Positions 1 through 8,425 of a stretch of 64,000 bases of DNA are shown one piece after another (positions within the stretch are counted from its first letter, which is position 1; the number at the start of each line of letters is the position of its first letter). The position numbers and the translations under genes are program-made. The DNA lies in the NCBI GenBank assembly GCA_963727415.1, contig CAVSGF010000003.1:124001-188000 (forward strand), written 5' to 3'. This stretch comes from DASQPR01 sp963727415 (GTDB lineage Bacteria; Actinomycetota; Actinomycetes; Mycobacteriales; Micromonosporaceae). The notes under the pieces are model-generated. The model was not told the origin of the DNA. It saw only the letters and a program-made list of their open reading frames with translations, and ran no database searches.

Positions 1-1326
1 GCGCGAGCCGCCGCCGCCACCCGGGCGCGTGTGCTGCTGGTTTCGGATGGGCCGCCGGGCGGGGACTGTACGTTCACCGGCTGCGTGCCGTCGAAGACGC
101 TGATCGAGGCCGCCGCGGCCCGGGTGGCGTACCCGGTCGCGGCGCAGCGGGTTCGCGACGCTGTCGCCACGGTCGCCGCCACCGAAACCCCGGAGAAGCT
201 CCGGGCCGAAGGCATCGAGGTGATGCTCGGCCGGGCCCGGTTCACCGCGCCCGGCCGTCTCACCGTCGATGGGCAGCGAATCGGCGGGCGGCGGTTCGTC
301 ATCGCCACCGGCGCCGCCCCGCTCATCCCGCCGATTTCGGGCCTGGCACAGGTGGGGTACCTGACCAACGAATCGGTCTTCGACCTGTCCGAGCCACCCG
401 GCTCCCTGATCGTGCTGGGCGGCGGTGCGATCGGCTGCGAACTGGCTCAGGCGTTCGCTCGATTCGGCACCACGGTCACCATCGTCGAGCCCATGGATCG
501 CCTCCTCGCCCAGGAGGAGCCCGAGGCCTCGGCCTTGATCACCGATGTGTTCACCCGGGATGGGATCGACGTACGCACCGGGACCCGGATCGAAAAGGTC
601 GTCAGCGAGCCGGACGGTGGGGTACGGCTGTCACTGGCCGCTGCCGAAACCGCCGGCGAACCCATCAGCGCGCGGCGGGTGCTGATCGCGGCCGGCCGTG
701 CACCGGTCACCGACGACCTGGACCCGGCCGCCGCGGGCATCACGGTGGACGGACTGGGCCACATCGTGACCGACGATCATCTGGCCACCTCCGCCGCAGG
801 CATCTACGCCGCCGGGGACGTGACCGGGCGGATGCCGTTCACCCACGCCGCCTTCGCGATGGGCCGCCTGGCCGCCGGCAATGCCCTGGCTCGTGGTCGG
901 CGGCGCCGCTACGATCCGGCCGCCACCCCGTGGGTGACCTTCACCGACCCGGAGGTAGGCCGGGTCGGGATGACCGAGGCCGAGGCCGCCGTCGTCGGTG
1001 CGCGGGTGGCATGGCTGCCGATCGCCGGCGTAGACCGGGCCATCGCCGCCGCCCGCACCGACGGATTCGTCAAGATGCTCGCCGGGCCGCGCCCAATGCT
1101 TCGCAACCTGGGCGGCGGCCGGGTGCTGGGCGCGACGATAGTCGCCCCGCGGGCCGGGGAGATGATCCATGAGCCCGCGCTGGCGATGGCCACCCGGATG
1201 TTCACCGGCCGGCTCGCTGCGACCACCCACGCCTACCCCACGTGGTCCTATGCGGTGCAGCTGGCGGCCGCCCAGTTCTTCATGCCCATCGACGGGCGGC
1301 GAGCCCGACCCGCCCGCCGGCGTTAG
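1..1326 (+). CDS. FAD/NAD(P)-dependent disulfide oxidoreductase (5' end outside window)
   Basis: Flavin-dependent pyridine nucleotide-disulfide oxidoreductase of the mercuric reductase / dihydrolipoamide dehydrogenase superfamily, missing its N-terminus because the reading frame is open back to base 1. Visible features are the redox-active pair in CTFTGCVPSK (CxxxxC), the NAD(P)-binding loop VLGGGAIGCELAQ, the second FAD motif YAAGDVTG, and a C-terminal dimerisation domain. The family's catalytic His-x4-Glu position reads HAYPTWS, so the glutamate is absent, and there is no C-terminal Cys pair as in MerA. Substrate is therefore unknown; it is neither a classical lipoamide dehydrogenase nor a proven mercuric reductase. 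A Crp/Fnr gene follows on the same strand. Confidence 0.85.
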   Translation, partial: ARAAAATRARVLLVSDGPPGGDCTFTGCVPSKTLIEAAAARVAYPVAAQRVRDAVATVAATETPEKLRAEGIEVMLGRARFTAPGRLTVDGQRIGGRRFVIATGAAPLIPPISGLAQVGYLTNESVFDLSEPPGSLIVLGGGAIGCELAQAFARFGTTVTIVEPMDRLLAQEEPEASALITDVFTRDGIDVRTGTRIEKVVSEPDGGVRLSLAAAETAGEPISARRVLIAAGRAPVTDDLDPAAAGITVDGLGHIVTDDHLATSAAGIYAAGDVTGRMPFTHAAFAMGRLAAGNALARGRRRRYDPAATPWVTFTDPEVGRVGMTEAEAAVVGARVAWLPIAGVDRAIAAARTDGFVKMLAGPRPMLRNLGGGRVLGATIVAPRAGEMIHEPALAMATRMFTGRLAATTHAYPTWSYAVQLAAAQFFMPIDGRRARPARRR

Positions 1327-1440
1327 CCGACCCGGTCACGATCCCCGCCCCGCCTGGCGGCCGGCCGTTACGTCCGTACCCGCTAACCTGGCTGCGCCGA
1401 GGCGGAGCCGGCCATCGCCGGCGTGGCATCATATTGTCTG

Positions 1441-1469
1441 ATCGACACATTGTTTTATCGACACATTGT
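1441..1469 (+). promoter_or_regulatory. Direct repeat upstream of the Crp/Fnr gene
   Basis: The 13-base sequence ATCGACACATTGT occurs twice, at 1441-1453 and 1457-1469, 16 bases apart (about 1.5 helical turns). The first copy overlaps a TGTC-N5-GACA dyad starting at 1435. It lies about 90 bases before the Crp/Fnr start. An operator is inferred, possibly autoregulatory. Confidence 0.4.
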
Positions 1470-1559
1470 CCGATCGCCGGGCTGGACGCGCCGCATCAGT
1501 CCCTCAGGGCACGGTGCCGCCGTCGTCGGCGCCCGGGGCGACGTGAGGAGGCCGCAGAC

Positions 1560-2264
1560 GTGGAACCTATCGCGGCCGGCTTCGACCGCACCTTCTGCCT
1601 GTCTGAGGTCGACATCTTCGCCGACCTGTCCGCCGCCGAAATGGATGCCATCGCCGCGGTCGTGCCGGCGAAAACGTATGCCCCCGGTGAGCTGCTCTAC
1701 TCCCCGCACAACCCGGTCGAGACGCTCTTCATCCTCAAACACGGCCGGATACGCATCTTCCGGGTCGCCGCCGAGGGTCGCGCCCTGACCACCGCCTTGA
1801 TCACCCCCGGCACGATCTTCGGCGAGATGGTGTTGCTCGGGCAACGCATGTATGACAACTACGCCGAAGCGCTCGACGAGGCGATCGTCTGCGTCCTTGG
1901 CCGGGCAAGCGTCCAGCAGTACCTGATGTCCGACCCGCGTGTGGCCGGGCGGATCGCCGAAATCCTGGGCCGGCGCCTGGTCGAGATGGAACGGCGCCTG
2001 TCCGACATCGTGTTCAAGTCCGTGCCCCAGCGCATCGCCGGTACCCTGGCCACCCTTGCGGGCCAGCAGCGGCGCCTCGGCGTCGGCCCTCGCACCGCTC
2101 AGGTGGCGCTGACTCACGAACAACTCGCCGCTCTCGTCGGCACCTCCCGCGAAACCGCCACGAAGGTGCTCGGCGAACTCGCCGACCGCGGCCTGATCCG
2201 GCTCGGCCGGGGCAAGATCACCATTATCGATCCGGACGGAGTCGCCGCCGAAGCCGGCGATTGA
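1560..2264 (+). CDS. Crp/Fnr family transcriptional regulator
   Basis: One-component DNA-binding regulator of 234 residues. The N-terminal half is a cyclic-nucleotide-binding-type beta barrel (FADLSAAEMDAI, then GELLYSPHNPVETLFILKHG), followed by a dimerisation helix and a C-terminal Crp-type winged helix with recognition region GTSRETATKVLGELADRGLI. There is no Fnr-like N-terminal cysteine cluster, so an iron-sulfur oxygen sensor is unlikely. GTG 1560 is chosen because GAGGAGG at 1545-1551 sits eight bases ahead; the open frame extends further upstream without a comparable ribosome site. The ligand is unknown. It could control the reductase upstream or itself through the repeat at 1441-1469. 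Confidence 0.88.
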   Translation: MEPIAAGFDRTFCLSEVDIFADLSAAEMDAIAAVVPAKTYAPGELLYSPHNPVETLFILKHGRIRIFRVAAEGRALTTALITPGTIFGEMVLLGQRMYDNYAEALDEAIVCVLGRASVQQYLMSDPRVAGRIAEILGRRLVEMERRLSDIVFKSVPQRIAGTLATLAGQQRRLGVGPRTAQVALTHEQLAALVGTSRETATKVLGELADRGLIRLGRGKITIIDPDGVAAEAGD

Positions 2265-2400
2265 CCGGTCGGGATCCAACGGGCGGCACCACGGTCACGG
2301 TGGGAACCGCGATGCGGTGATCAGGGCCACGCGCGGCATCGATCACCTGAGGAGGTCGTCAAGGCACCCTGCGGGCCGGCAAATGTCGTAGAGTGCGCGC

Positions 2401-2829
2401 ATGACACCAGCCGCGCCTCCCGCCGTCGCCGGTTCCCGAGCCGGCCGCGGCGCCTGGACCTTCGCCGGGCTGCAGTACGCGTACCTTGTGTGGTTCGGCG
2501 TCTGCGTGACGGTCGCGCTGGTGCGCGCCGCTGATTTCGCCGGCCACGTCTATCTGCCGTACCAGGGTGACGCATACACGGAGAACGTGGAGGTCTTTTC
2601 TGGATGGGCCTCGCCATTCGGACAGCCAATGCTCTTAACAGCGCTGTTGCAGCCGGTCATCGCGTTCGCGGCTGTCGTCGCCACTGGGATTCATCTCGTT
2701 CAAGCGAAGGTACGCGCCAGCCGTCCGCTGTTCTGGGCAATACTCGTCGGCGGCATCCTCGTGTTCGGAACGTTCCTGCTAGCTGAGCTACCCCCCGGGC
2801 GGTCAGTAACTAATTGGATCCTGGACTAG
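2401..2829 (+). CDS. Small integral membrane protein, unknown function
   Basis: Protein of 142 residues with about three hydrophobic segments: near residues 24-42 (YAYLVWFGVCVTVALV), 77-99 (LLTALLQPVIAFAAVV) and 110-128 (FWAILVGGILVFGTFLLAEL). The N-terminus is short and basic and the segment between the first two helices is probably outside. I do not recognise the family. It stands alone, 137 bases after the Crp/Fnr gene, and converges on the beta-propeller lipoprotein gene. Confidence 0.6.
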   Translation: MTPAAPPAVAGSRAGRGAWTFAGLQYAYLVWFGVCVTVALVRAADFAGHVYLPYQGDAYTENVEVFSGWASPFGQPMLLTALLQPVIAFAAVVATGIHLVQAKVRASRPLFWAILVGGILVFGTFLLAELPPGRSVTNWILD

Positions 2830-2877
2830 TCCAGGCGGCACCTACGGCCTGGGTCACATGACGCCGGCCCTTGTAGC

Positions 2878-4290
2878 TCATCGCAACGCGACGACCCCGG
2901 ACATGGTGCCGATGAGAATGCGGCCGGCGGCCAGTGTCGGGGTGGCGAAATGCGGCACGTCGCCGACCGAGAACCGGGCGCCGACCCGGCCGGTGGCCGG
3001 ATCCAGTCGGTACAGTACGCCGGTACGCCAGTCGATGGTCCAGATCGAACCGCCCCCGAGCACCGGCGTGCCGTTCGCTGGGACGCCGGCGTGCCAGACC
3101 GACGTGATCGATCCGTCGTTGCCGATCCGGATCGCGCGAGTGCCATCGACGCATGGAACGTACACGAGGGAGCCGTCAACCGCGGCGGCGCCGTACGCGG
3201 GGCACACGTCCGCCTGGGCTATCTGCCCGCCAATGCCGCCCAGATCAGGACCGAGCACGTACCCGGTGCCGCGCTTGCCCGCGGCGAAGACGTGATCGCC
3301 GACGACCGCCGGTCCCATGGAGCCCAGGTCGAGGTCGCGCGCGTTGTCCGCCGGCCAGGTCGTCGGGGCGAACCGGTCCACCAGCCGCAACCGGGGATCG
3401 AGCGCGATCACCGAATCACTGCCGTCGTAGGTGCTGGTCGACTCGCCGTTGCCCACCGAATACAGCAGGCGCGATCCGGTCACGGCCGCGCCACCCGGCG
3501 CCCAGATTCCGCCCTCGCGGGACGTCGGGATCGCATAGGTCAGCAGGGCGCCGCCGCCGCGCACCGGGGCAGCGACAATCGAACCGACGTACTGGGCGCA
3601 GTCTCCGGCCAGCCCGCCATAGGCGATGTAGACCCGCCCGCCCAGCACTGTCAGCGCCGGTCGCTGCTGGTGCGCGATACGGTCCCCGCGCGGCGGGTCG
3701 ACATTTCGCCGCTGCACAAGGGAGCCGGTACGCGCGTCGAATCCGTACATGGTGTGCGCGCCACCGGCGGTCTCGGCCACGGCGTAGACGGCACCAACCG
3801 CCGGGTCGTACGCCATCGTGCCGGTGATGCCGAGCGGATCGATGTTCCCGCACGGCAGGTCCCGGCCCGGTACCGGGGAGCCCACATGCCGCGACCATCG
3901 GACCGCTCCGGTCGCCAGATCGAGCGCGTACACGGTGTTGTTCTCCGTGGCCACGAACGCGGTGGCTCCAACGACGATCGGCTGGCCGTAGACGGCGCCG
4001 TCGAGACCAATTCGCCAGGCGAGCCTCGGCGTGGTAATCGCAGGGAAGCCCGGTGCGATGCCGGAGCGCCCGTTGTCGTGCCCAAAGGTCGGCCAGTCGG
4101 TGTCCGTGACCGGTACTGGCGACCCGGCAGGTGTGGGTGGCGAATCCGGCACCGAGGGACCGAACGTCGCGGTGGCCGCCGGTTGCGGGGTGCTCGAATC
4201 CGGGCCACCACAGGCCGCCACCGTCGCGACGACGGCAAGCATCAATAAGGCGGCCCGGGTTCGGGCCGTCGCGGCGAAGACTCGGCTCAC
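2878..4290 (-). CDS. Secreted PQQ-like beta-propeller lipoprotein
   Basis: Exported lipoprotein of 470 residues. A signal peptide ends in the lipobox VAAC, so the mature protein starts at the cysteine. A Ser/Thr/Pro-rich linker follows, then repeated beta-propeller blades of the PQQ/BamB type (for example VYALDLATGAVRWSRHVGSP, VYAVAETAGG, TRAIRIGNDGSITSVWHAG and GVLYRLDPATGRVGA). Start GTG 4290 is supported by GGAGGT eight bases upstream and by signal-peptide position; the longer open frame would add a non-signal-like tail. No alcohol dehydrogenase catalytic partner is nearby, so the blades are more likely a binding scaffold than a quinoprotein enzyme. Confidence 0.82.
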   Translation of the reverse strand: MSRVFAATARTRAALLMLAVVATVAACGGPDSSTPQPAATATFGPSVPDSPPTPAGSPVPVTDTDWPTFGHDNGRSGIAPGFPAITTPRLAWRIGLDGAVYGQPIVVGATAFVATENNTVYALDLATGAVRWSRHVGSPVPGRDLPCGNIDPLGITGTMAYDPAVGAVYAVAETAGGAHTMYGFDARTGSLVQRRNVDPPRGDRIAHQQRPALTVLGGRVYIAYGGLAGDCAQYVGSIVAAPVRGGGALLTYAIPTSREGGIWAPGGAAVTGSRLLYSVGNGESTSTYDGSDSVIALDPRLRLVDRFAPTTWPADNARDLDLGSMGPAVVGDHVFAAGKRGTGYVLGPDLGGIGGQIAQADVCPAYGAAAVDGSLVYVPCVDGTRAIRIGNDGSITSVWHAGVPANGTPVLGGGSIWTIDWRTGVLYRLDPATGRVGARFSVGDVPHFATPTLAAGRILIGTMSGVVALR

Positions 4291-4563
4291 GAGGACGTAC
4301 CTCCATCGTCGAGTCTTGCGCGCCCGCGGCCATCCCGCTACTTCTCCTCGCTTCGGCGAAGAGGCGTGCCATCCGGTTGCCAATCAACCGAGCACCCACG
4401 GCGGTCTCCCCGGTCACGCGGCCCGGTCACGCGGAACCTTCGGTTATCGGATCGCGTGCCGGACAGATCATGAACCCGGCCGGCGCCGCGACCAGAAGCG
4501 CGGGTCCAAAGCGAAGTGACGGAACGGGTCCAGGCGAAGCAGTGGCTGCGCTCGGTTGACGAG

Positions 4564-4854
4564 TCAGGGCCGCTGCTCGACCAGTTCCAGGATCCTCGTC
4601 TGCGGTGTTCCGGCCAGCGCCGGCGCTTTGCCTGGCGCGGACCAGACTCTGGTGGTCAGGAAATCGAGGAACTTCGTGGCTTCCTCGCCGGTACCGAAGT
4701 CGAGGTCGATCATGACGTAGCGTTCGTCATCCGACGGCTGGTGGACGCGGTGTGCCCGTACGCCACTGTCGCGGCGCATGTCGGCGAACCGGTCGAAGGC
4801 CTGTTTCCACGTGGGGTAGTCGGTGATCGGGTGCTCGATATGCAAGGTGATCAC
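4564..4854 (-). CDS. Antibiotic biosynthesis monooxygenase-like (ABM-fold) small protein
   Basis: Protein of 96 residues with the pattern of the dimeric alpha/beta (ABM) fold: ITLHIEHPITDYPTWKQAF at the start, then RVHQPSDDERYVMIDLDF and FLDFLTTRVW. Start GTG 4854 has AAGGAG upstream; the open frame runs further back but overlaps the LuxR gene on the other strand. Members act as small cofactor-free monooxygenases or as structural homologues without known activity; the substrate here is unknown. It is divergent from the LuxR gene, which may regulate it. Confidence 0.68.
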   Translation of the reverse strand: MITLHIEHPITDYPTWKQAFDRFADMRRDSGVRAHRVHQPSDDERYVMIDLDFGTGEEATKFLDFLTTRVWSAPGKAPALAGTPQTRILELVEQRP

Positions 4855-4965
4855 GATGCTCTCCTTCAGGCAGGCTGGTGTGATGGCCCAAGAATGTCCG
4901 ACGGCGGTGGTCGCGGGTATCCCAGATGTCTGGGGTTCGCACGCGCGTACGCTTCGCTCGTGGCC

Positions 4966-6018
4966 ATGTCGATCAGCCGGGAACGGGCCCGCGAACAGAT
5001 CGTCCGGCTGTGCCGCCACGATGTACCCGCGCGGGAGTTGCGCCCAGCGGTGCTCGATGCGCTGCGTCGTGCCGTCGGATTCGATTTCCACGTCTTCGTG
5101 CTGACTGACCCGGTGACCTGCGTGGGCTGTGATCCGCACGCTGACGTGCCGCTCCTCGACGAACTGCCACGGCTCATTCGGCTCAAGTACACGACGACGG
5201 TCAACCGGTGGACCACCTTGGGCGATCCGCCGGTGGCGCTGCTGCGTGACCGCACGGGCGGGCGGCCGGACCGGAGCCTGCTATGGCGCGACCTGCTCAG
5301 CGCCGCTGACGTCACGGACGTCGCTTCGATGGTGTTCCGGGACCGCTTCGGATGCTGGGGGTTCCTCGACCTGTGGCGCCGTCGGCCGGCGGCGCCGTTC
5401 ACCAGCGCAGACGCCGGCTTCCTCGCCACGATCGCGCCGGTGGTCACCGAAGCGTTGCGGCGCGGCCAAGCCGGCACATTCACCGCGCAGCCCGGTGGCC
5501 TCACGCGCCGCGACGCGCTGGTACTGCTGCTTTCACCCGATCTGACGATCCGGGCGCAGACCCAGCAGACGACCGACTACCTGCGCCAACTCCTGCCGAC
5601 GCCGACTGAGCGATCCCCCATCCCGGCGGCCGCCTACAACGTCGCCGCACAACTGGTTGCCGTCGAGGCAGGCATCGACCACCATCCGGCGAGGGCCAGC
5701 ACACACCTCAACCGCGGCATCTGGGTGACGCTGCGCGCTGCCCGCATCGGAGACAGCCAGCCGGATGGCCCGAGCGACATCGCGGTCACCATCGAAAACG
5801 CCTCGCCCGTGGAACGGCTTGACATCTTCCGACGTGCCTTCGCGCTCACCTCTCGCGAAGGCGAGCTTCTCCGCGTGCTGGCCGACGGAGCCGATACCCG
5901 CCACGCGGCGGCGCAGCTGCACCTATCCGAGCACACCGTGCAGGACCACCTTAAATCGATCTTCGGCAAGACGGGCTGTCGAAGCCGACGTGAGCTGCTC
6001 GCCCGAGTGCTTGGATGA
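4966..6018 (+). CDS. LuxR-family transcriptional regulator
   Basis: Protein of 350 residues ending in a LuxR helix-turn-helix (about residues 285-345: LTSREGELLRVLADGADTRH, LSEHTVQDHLKSIF, RSRRELLARVLG). The N-terminal 280 residues contain a GAF-like sensor region but no receiver aspartate or AAA+ ATPase, so it is not an ordinary response regulator or MalT type. ATG 4966 was chosen; GTG 4960 is an alternative and neither has a strong ribosome site. It is divergent from the small monooxygenase-like gene and precedes the ribosomal protection gene. Confidence 0.8.
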   Translation: MSISRERAREQIVRLCRHDVPARELRPAVLDALRRAVGFDFHVFVLTDPVTCVGCDPHADVPLLDELPRLIRLKYTTTVNRWTTLGDPPVALLRDRTGGRPDRSLLWRDLLSAADVTDVASMVFRDRFGCWGFLDLWRRRPAAPFTSADAGFLATIAPVVTEALRRGQAGTFTAQPGGLTRRDALVLLLSPDLTIRAQTQQTTDYLRQLLPTPTERSPIPAAAYNVAAQLVAVEAGIDHHPARASTHLNRGIWVTLRAARIGDSQPDGPSDIAVTIENASPVERLDIFRRAFALTSREGELLRVLADGADTRHAAAQLHLSEHTVQDHLKSIFGKTGCRSRRELLARVLG

Positions 6019-6071
6019 GCGAGACTGGATCACGTTCTGACCTGCGCGGCCAGCGGTGCGCCAGCGCCGGT

Positions 6072-6101
6072 CCCGGCACACCGACATGGTGCGGTGTCGG
6101 G
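6072..6101 (+). terminator. Hairpin after the LuxR gene
   Basis: CCCG (6072-6075) pairs with CGGG (6098-6101) and ACACCG (6078-6083) with CGGTGT (6092-6097), leaving an eight-base loop. It lies 53 bases past the LuxR stop and has no T-run, as is common in actinobacteria. Confidence 0.4.
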
Positions 6102-6130
6102 CGGCGCAACCATAGGCGGCGCAACCATAG
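6101..6130 (+). repeat. Tandem 15-bp repeat, two exact copies
   Basis: GCGGCGCAACCATAG occurs at 6101-6115 and again at 6116-6130 without a mismatch, in the leader region between the LuxR gene and the ribosomal protection gene. Role unknown. The remainder of 6131-6271 holds no recognisable gene. Confidence 0.7.
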
Positions 6131-6271
6131 GCGGCTCGCCTCGATGGTCGACGAGCTATGCAGCGTCGAGTCGGCAGCGCCGTAATTCGGTCGCGCGGAT
6201 CTGTCCGGGCGTGCTTTTCTGCCGTAGCGGACCGATACCGCGCGAGGAATCCATAGACCCCTGGAGATGAC

Positions 6272-6376
6272 ATGCGAGCAGCGTCCAGCTTCGAAGCCCT
6301 GACCGCTTTCTCGAAGGACTGGACGCTTGGTACGCACACTCAATCTCGGGATCTTGGCACATGTCGACGCGGGTAA
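6272..6376 (+). CDS. Candidate 34-residue leader peptide of the ribosomal protection gene
   Basis: A short frame starting MRAASSFEALTAFSK and ending CRRG. ATG 6272 has GGAG at 6263-6266 as a ribosome site. It is translated through the stem-loop that hides the downstream ribosome site and runs 50 bases into the GTPase gene in another frame. Such a layout is what translational attenuation needs: a ribosome in the leader would open the hairpin. This is inferred from arrangement only; coding could be fortuitous. Confidence 0.4.
   Translation: MRAASSFEALTAFSKDWTLGTHTQSRDLGTCRRG
6281..6326 (+). promoter_or_regulatory. Stem-loop sequestering the ribosome site of the GTPase gene
   Basis: GCGTCCAG (6281-6288) is exactly complementary to CTGGACGC (6319-6326), and TTCGA (6290-6294) to TCGAA (6311-6315). 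The right arm contains the only purine-rich ribosome site, AAGGA (6314-6318), and ends directly against start codon TTG 6327. The folded form should block initiation. Confidence 0.55.
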
Positions 6377-8249
6377 GACCACACTGACCGAGCGGCTGCT
6401 CTACACCGCCGGTGTCATCGACAGCATCGGCAGCGTGGACGCCGGGACCACGCAGACCGACTCGCTGGCGCTGGAGCGCCAGCGCGGCATCACCATCCGG
6501 TCCGCGGTCGCCTCGCTGCGAATCGCCGAGACCACGGTCAACATCATCGACACGCCCGGTCACCCGGACTTCATCGCCGAAGTGGACCGCGTACTCGGCG
6601 TGCTCGACGGCGCCGTGCTCGTCGTGTCGGCCGTCGAAGGTGTGCAACCGCAGACCCGGTTGCTGATGCGGGCGCTGCGCCGGTTGCGGGTACCAACGCT
6701 GATCTTCATCAATAAGATCGACCGGGGCGGCGCCGACGCTGATCGCGCACTGGCCGGGATCGCGCGGCGCCTCGAGGCGCCGATCGTGGCGATGAGCAGG
6801 GTGATCGGCGCAGGACGGCATGACGCGGTCGCTGAGCCGGACGACTCCCGCCTCGCCGACGCGCTGACCGGACTCGACGACGACCTGCTCGCCGCCTACG
6901 TCGCCGACGAGTCGTCGCTCACCGGCAAACGCCTGCGTACCGAGCTGGCCGCGCAGACCGCCGCGTGCGCGCTCTCGCCGGTGTTCGCCGGATCCGCGAT
7001 CACTGGCGCCGGGCTCGACACGCTGATGGCCGGCCTGATCGACCTGCTCCCGGCCGCCACCGGCGACGAGGCCCGGCCGCTGCGCGGGCGCATCTTCAAG
7101 ATCGAGCGGGATGCGCGCGGGGCCAAGGTCGCCTACCTGCGGATGTTCGACGGCGTCCTCCGGCTCCGCGACCACCCGACCGGCGGCCGGGAACGGATCA
7201 CCGCGCTGCACGCCATGGTCGATGGCGTCTGGAGGCCGCGCGACCAGGTCGGCCCGGGCGAAATCGCGACTATCCGCGGCCTGAGCACGAGCCGGACCGG
7301 GGACCTCATCGGCACGAATCAAGACGACAGCGGCACCCAGTTCGCGCCACCCATGCTGGAGGCGCGGGTGGTACCCACCGACCCGGCCGACGGCGCTCGT
7401 CTGCGGACCGCCCTGAGCATGCTGGCCGAACAGGACCCGCTCATCGACGTCCGCGCGGACGAGGCAAGCGGTACCGCGGTTTCGCTCTATGGCGAGGTCC
7501 AGAAGGAGGTCATCCAGGCCACCCTGGCGGCTGAGTTCGGCATCACGGCACGATTCGACGACACCACCACACTGTGCATCGAGCGACCGGCCGGCTCCGG
7601 ATACGCAATCAAACGGCTCAATACGCCGACCAACCCGTACCAGGCGACGATGGGCCTGCGGGTCGAACCAGGGGCGCCGGGCAGCGGCGTGGAACTGCGG
7701 ATCGAGGTCGACTACAGAGGCGTGCCGCTGTACGTGTACCGAAGCGTCGAGGTCTTCACCGAATACATGGAAGAGTATGTGCGCGACGCGCTGGCCGCCG
7801 GCCCAAATGGCTGGCCGGTGACCGACTGCGTGGTGACGATGACCGACTCCGGGTACAGCGTCGCGGACGGACCGCCGTCGTTGCGCGGCCCGACCACCAC
7901 CTCGTCGGACGTCCGCAAGATCACACCGCTTGTGATGGCCGAAGCGCTCGCGATGGCCGGCACGGTTGTCTGCGAGCCGCTGGCCCGGCTCACCCTCGAT
8001 GTACCAGCGTGGTCCGTTAGCCCGCTCCTGCGCGAGCTCAGCCGGCTCGGCGCGCGCGTCGAGGACCAGGCGCAGCGTGGTGACGAGATGGTGGTCACCG
8101 CCGTCCTGACCGCGACGTCCGGGCAGCGTCTGCATCGGATGCTGCCTGAGCTCACCGGTGGCGAGGGCGTGCTTGAGCCGACCTTCGCCGGGTACCGACC
8201 GGTCCGTGGCCGCCCGCCACGCCGTACGGCTCGGACATCGTCGACTTGA
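6327..8249 (+). CDS. Tetracycline-resistance-type ribosomal protection GTPase
   Basis: Translation-factor GTPase of 640 residues, the length of TetM/TetO/OtrA proteins. It resembles EF-G, binds the tetracycline-stalled ribosome and releases the drug. GTP-binding motifs are AHVDAGKTTLTERLL (G1), the switch region RQRGITIRSA, DTPGHPDF (G3) and NKIDR (G4); domain II and the EF-G-like domains IV and V follow (YVYRSVEVFTEYMEEYVRDA). Start TTG 6327 is the only start that keeps the G1 motif at the usual distance, with AAGGA upstream inside a hairpin. Actinobacterial members include both true resistance proteins and homologues of untested activity, so resistance is inferred. Expression may be controlled by the leader ORF and stem-loop just upstream. 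Confidence 0.88.
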   Translation: MVRTLNLGILAHVDAGKTTLTERLLYTAGVIDSIGSVDAGTTQTDSLALERQRGITIRSAVASLRIAETTVNIIDTPGHPDFIAEVDRVLGVLDGAVLVVSAVEGVQPQTRLLMRALRRLRVPTLIFINKIDRGGADADRALAGIARRLEAPIVAMSRVIGAGRHDAVAEPDDSRLADALTGLDDDLLAAYVADESSLTGKRLRTELAAQTAACALSPVFAGSAITGAGLDTLMAGLIDLLPAATGDEARPLRGRIFKIERDARGAKVAYLRMFDGVLRLRDHPTGGRERITALHAMVDGVWRPRDQVGPGEIATIRGLSTSRTGDLIGTNQDDSGTQFAPPMLEARVVPTDPADGARLRTALSMLAEQDPLIDVRADEASGTAVSLYGEVQKEVIQATLAAEFGITARFDDTTTLCIERPAGSGYAIKRLNTPTNPYQATMGLRVEPGAPGSGVELRIEVDYRGVPLYVYRSVEVFTEYMEEYVRDALAAGPNGWPVTDCVVTMTDSGYSVADGPPSLRGPTTTSSDVRKITPLVMAEALAMAGTVVCEPLARLTLDVPAWSVSPLLRELSRLGARVEDQAQRGDEMVVTAVLTATSGQRLHRMLPELTGGEGVLEPTFAGYRPVRGRPPRRTARTSST

Positions 8250-8425
8250 TCTGATATACACATATTCATGCCCATTGCTTGCCTTAAGCGGACGGTAGTC
8301 GGCTCCTCACAGCTGCGCTGGGCTGGATGTGACGCTGACCACGCTGACCTGGGATAACTTGGCTCACGAGTCGGGGCGAGGCAACCTTGCACGAATCGCG
8401 TTCCGGCAAGCCCCAAGGAGTCGCC

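Noticed and set aside
631..1230. 199-residue minus-strand open frame inside the oxidoreductase gene
   Set aside because: Gly/Arg/His-rich composition and no family features; it is antisense to a well-recognised enzyme in high-GC DNA.
2950..4248. 432-residue plus-strand open frame opposite the beta-propeller lipoprotein
   Set aside because: Arg/His/Gly-rich shadow with no ribosome site; the minus strand has a signal peptide, lipobox and blade repeats.
6156..8261. 701-residue minus-strand open frame opposite the ribosomal protection gene
   Set aside because: It covers the same bases as a gene with all GTPase motifs, and its protein reads as low-complexity shadow sequence.
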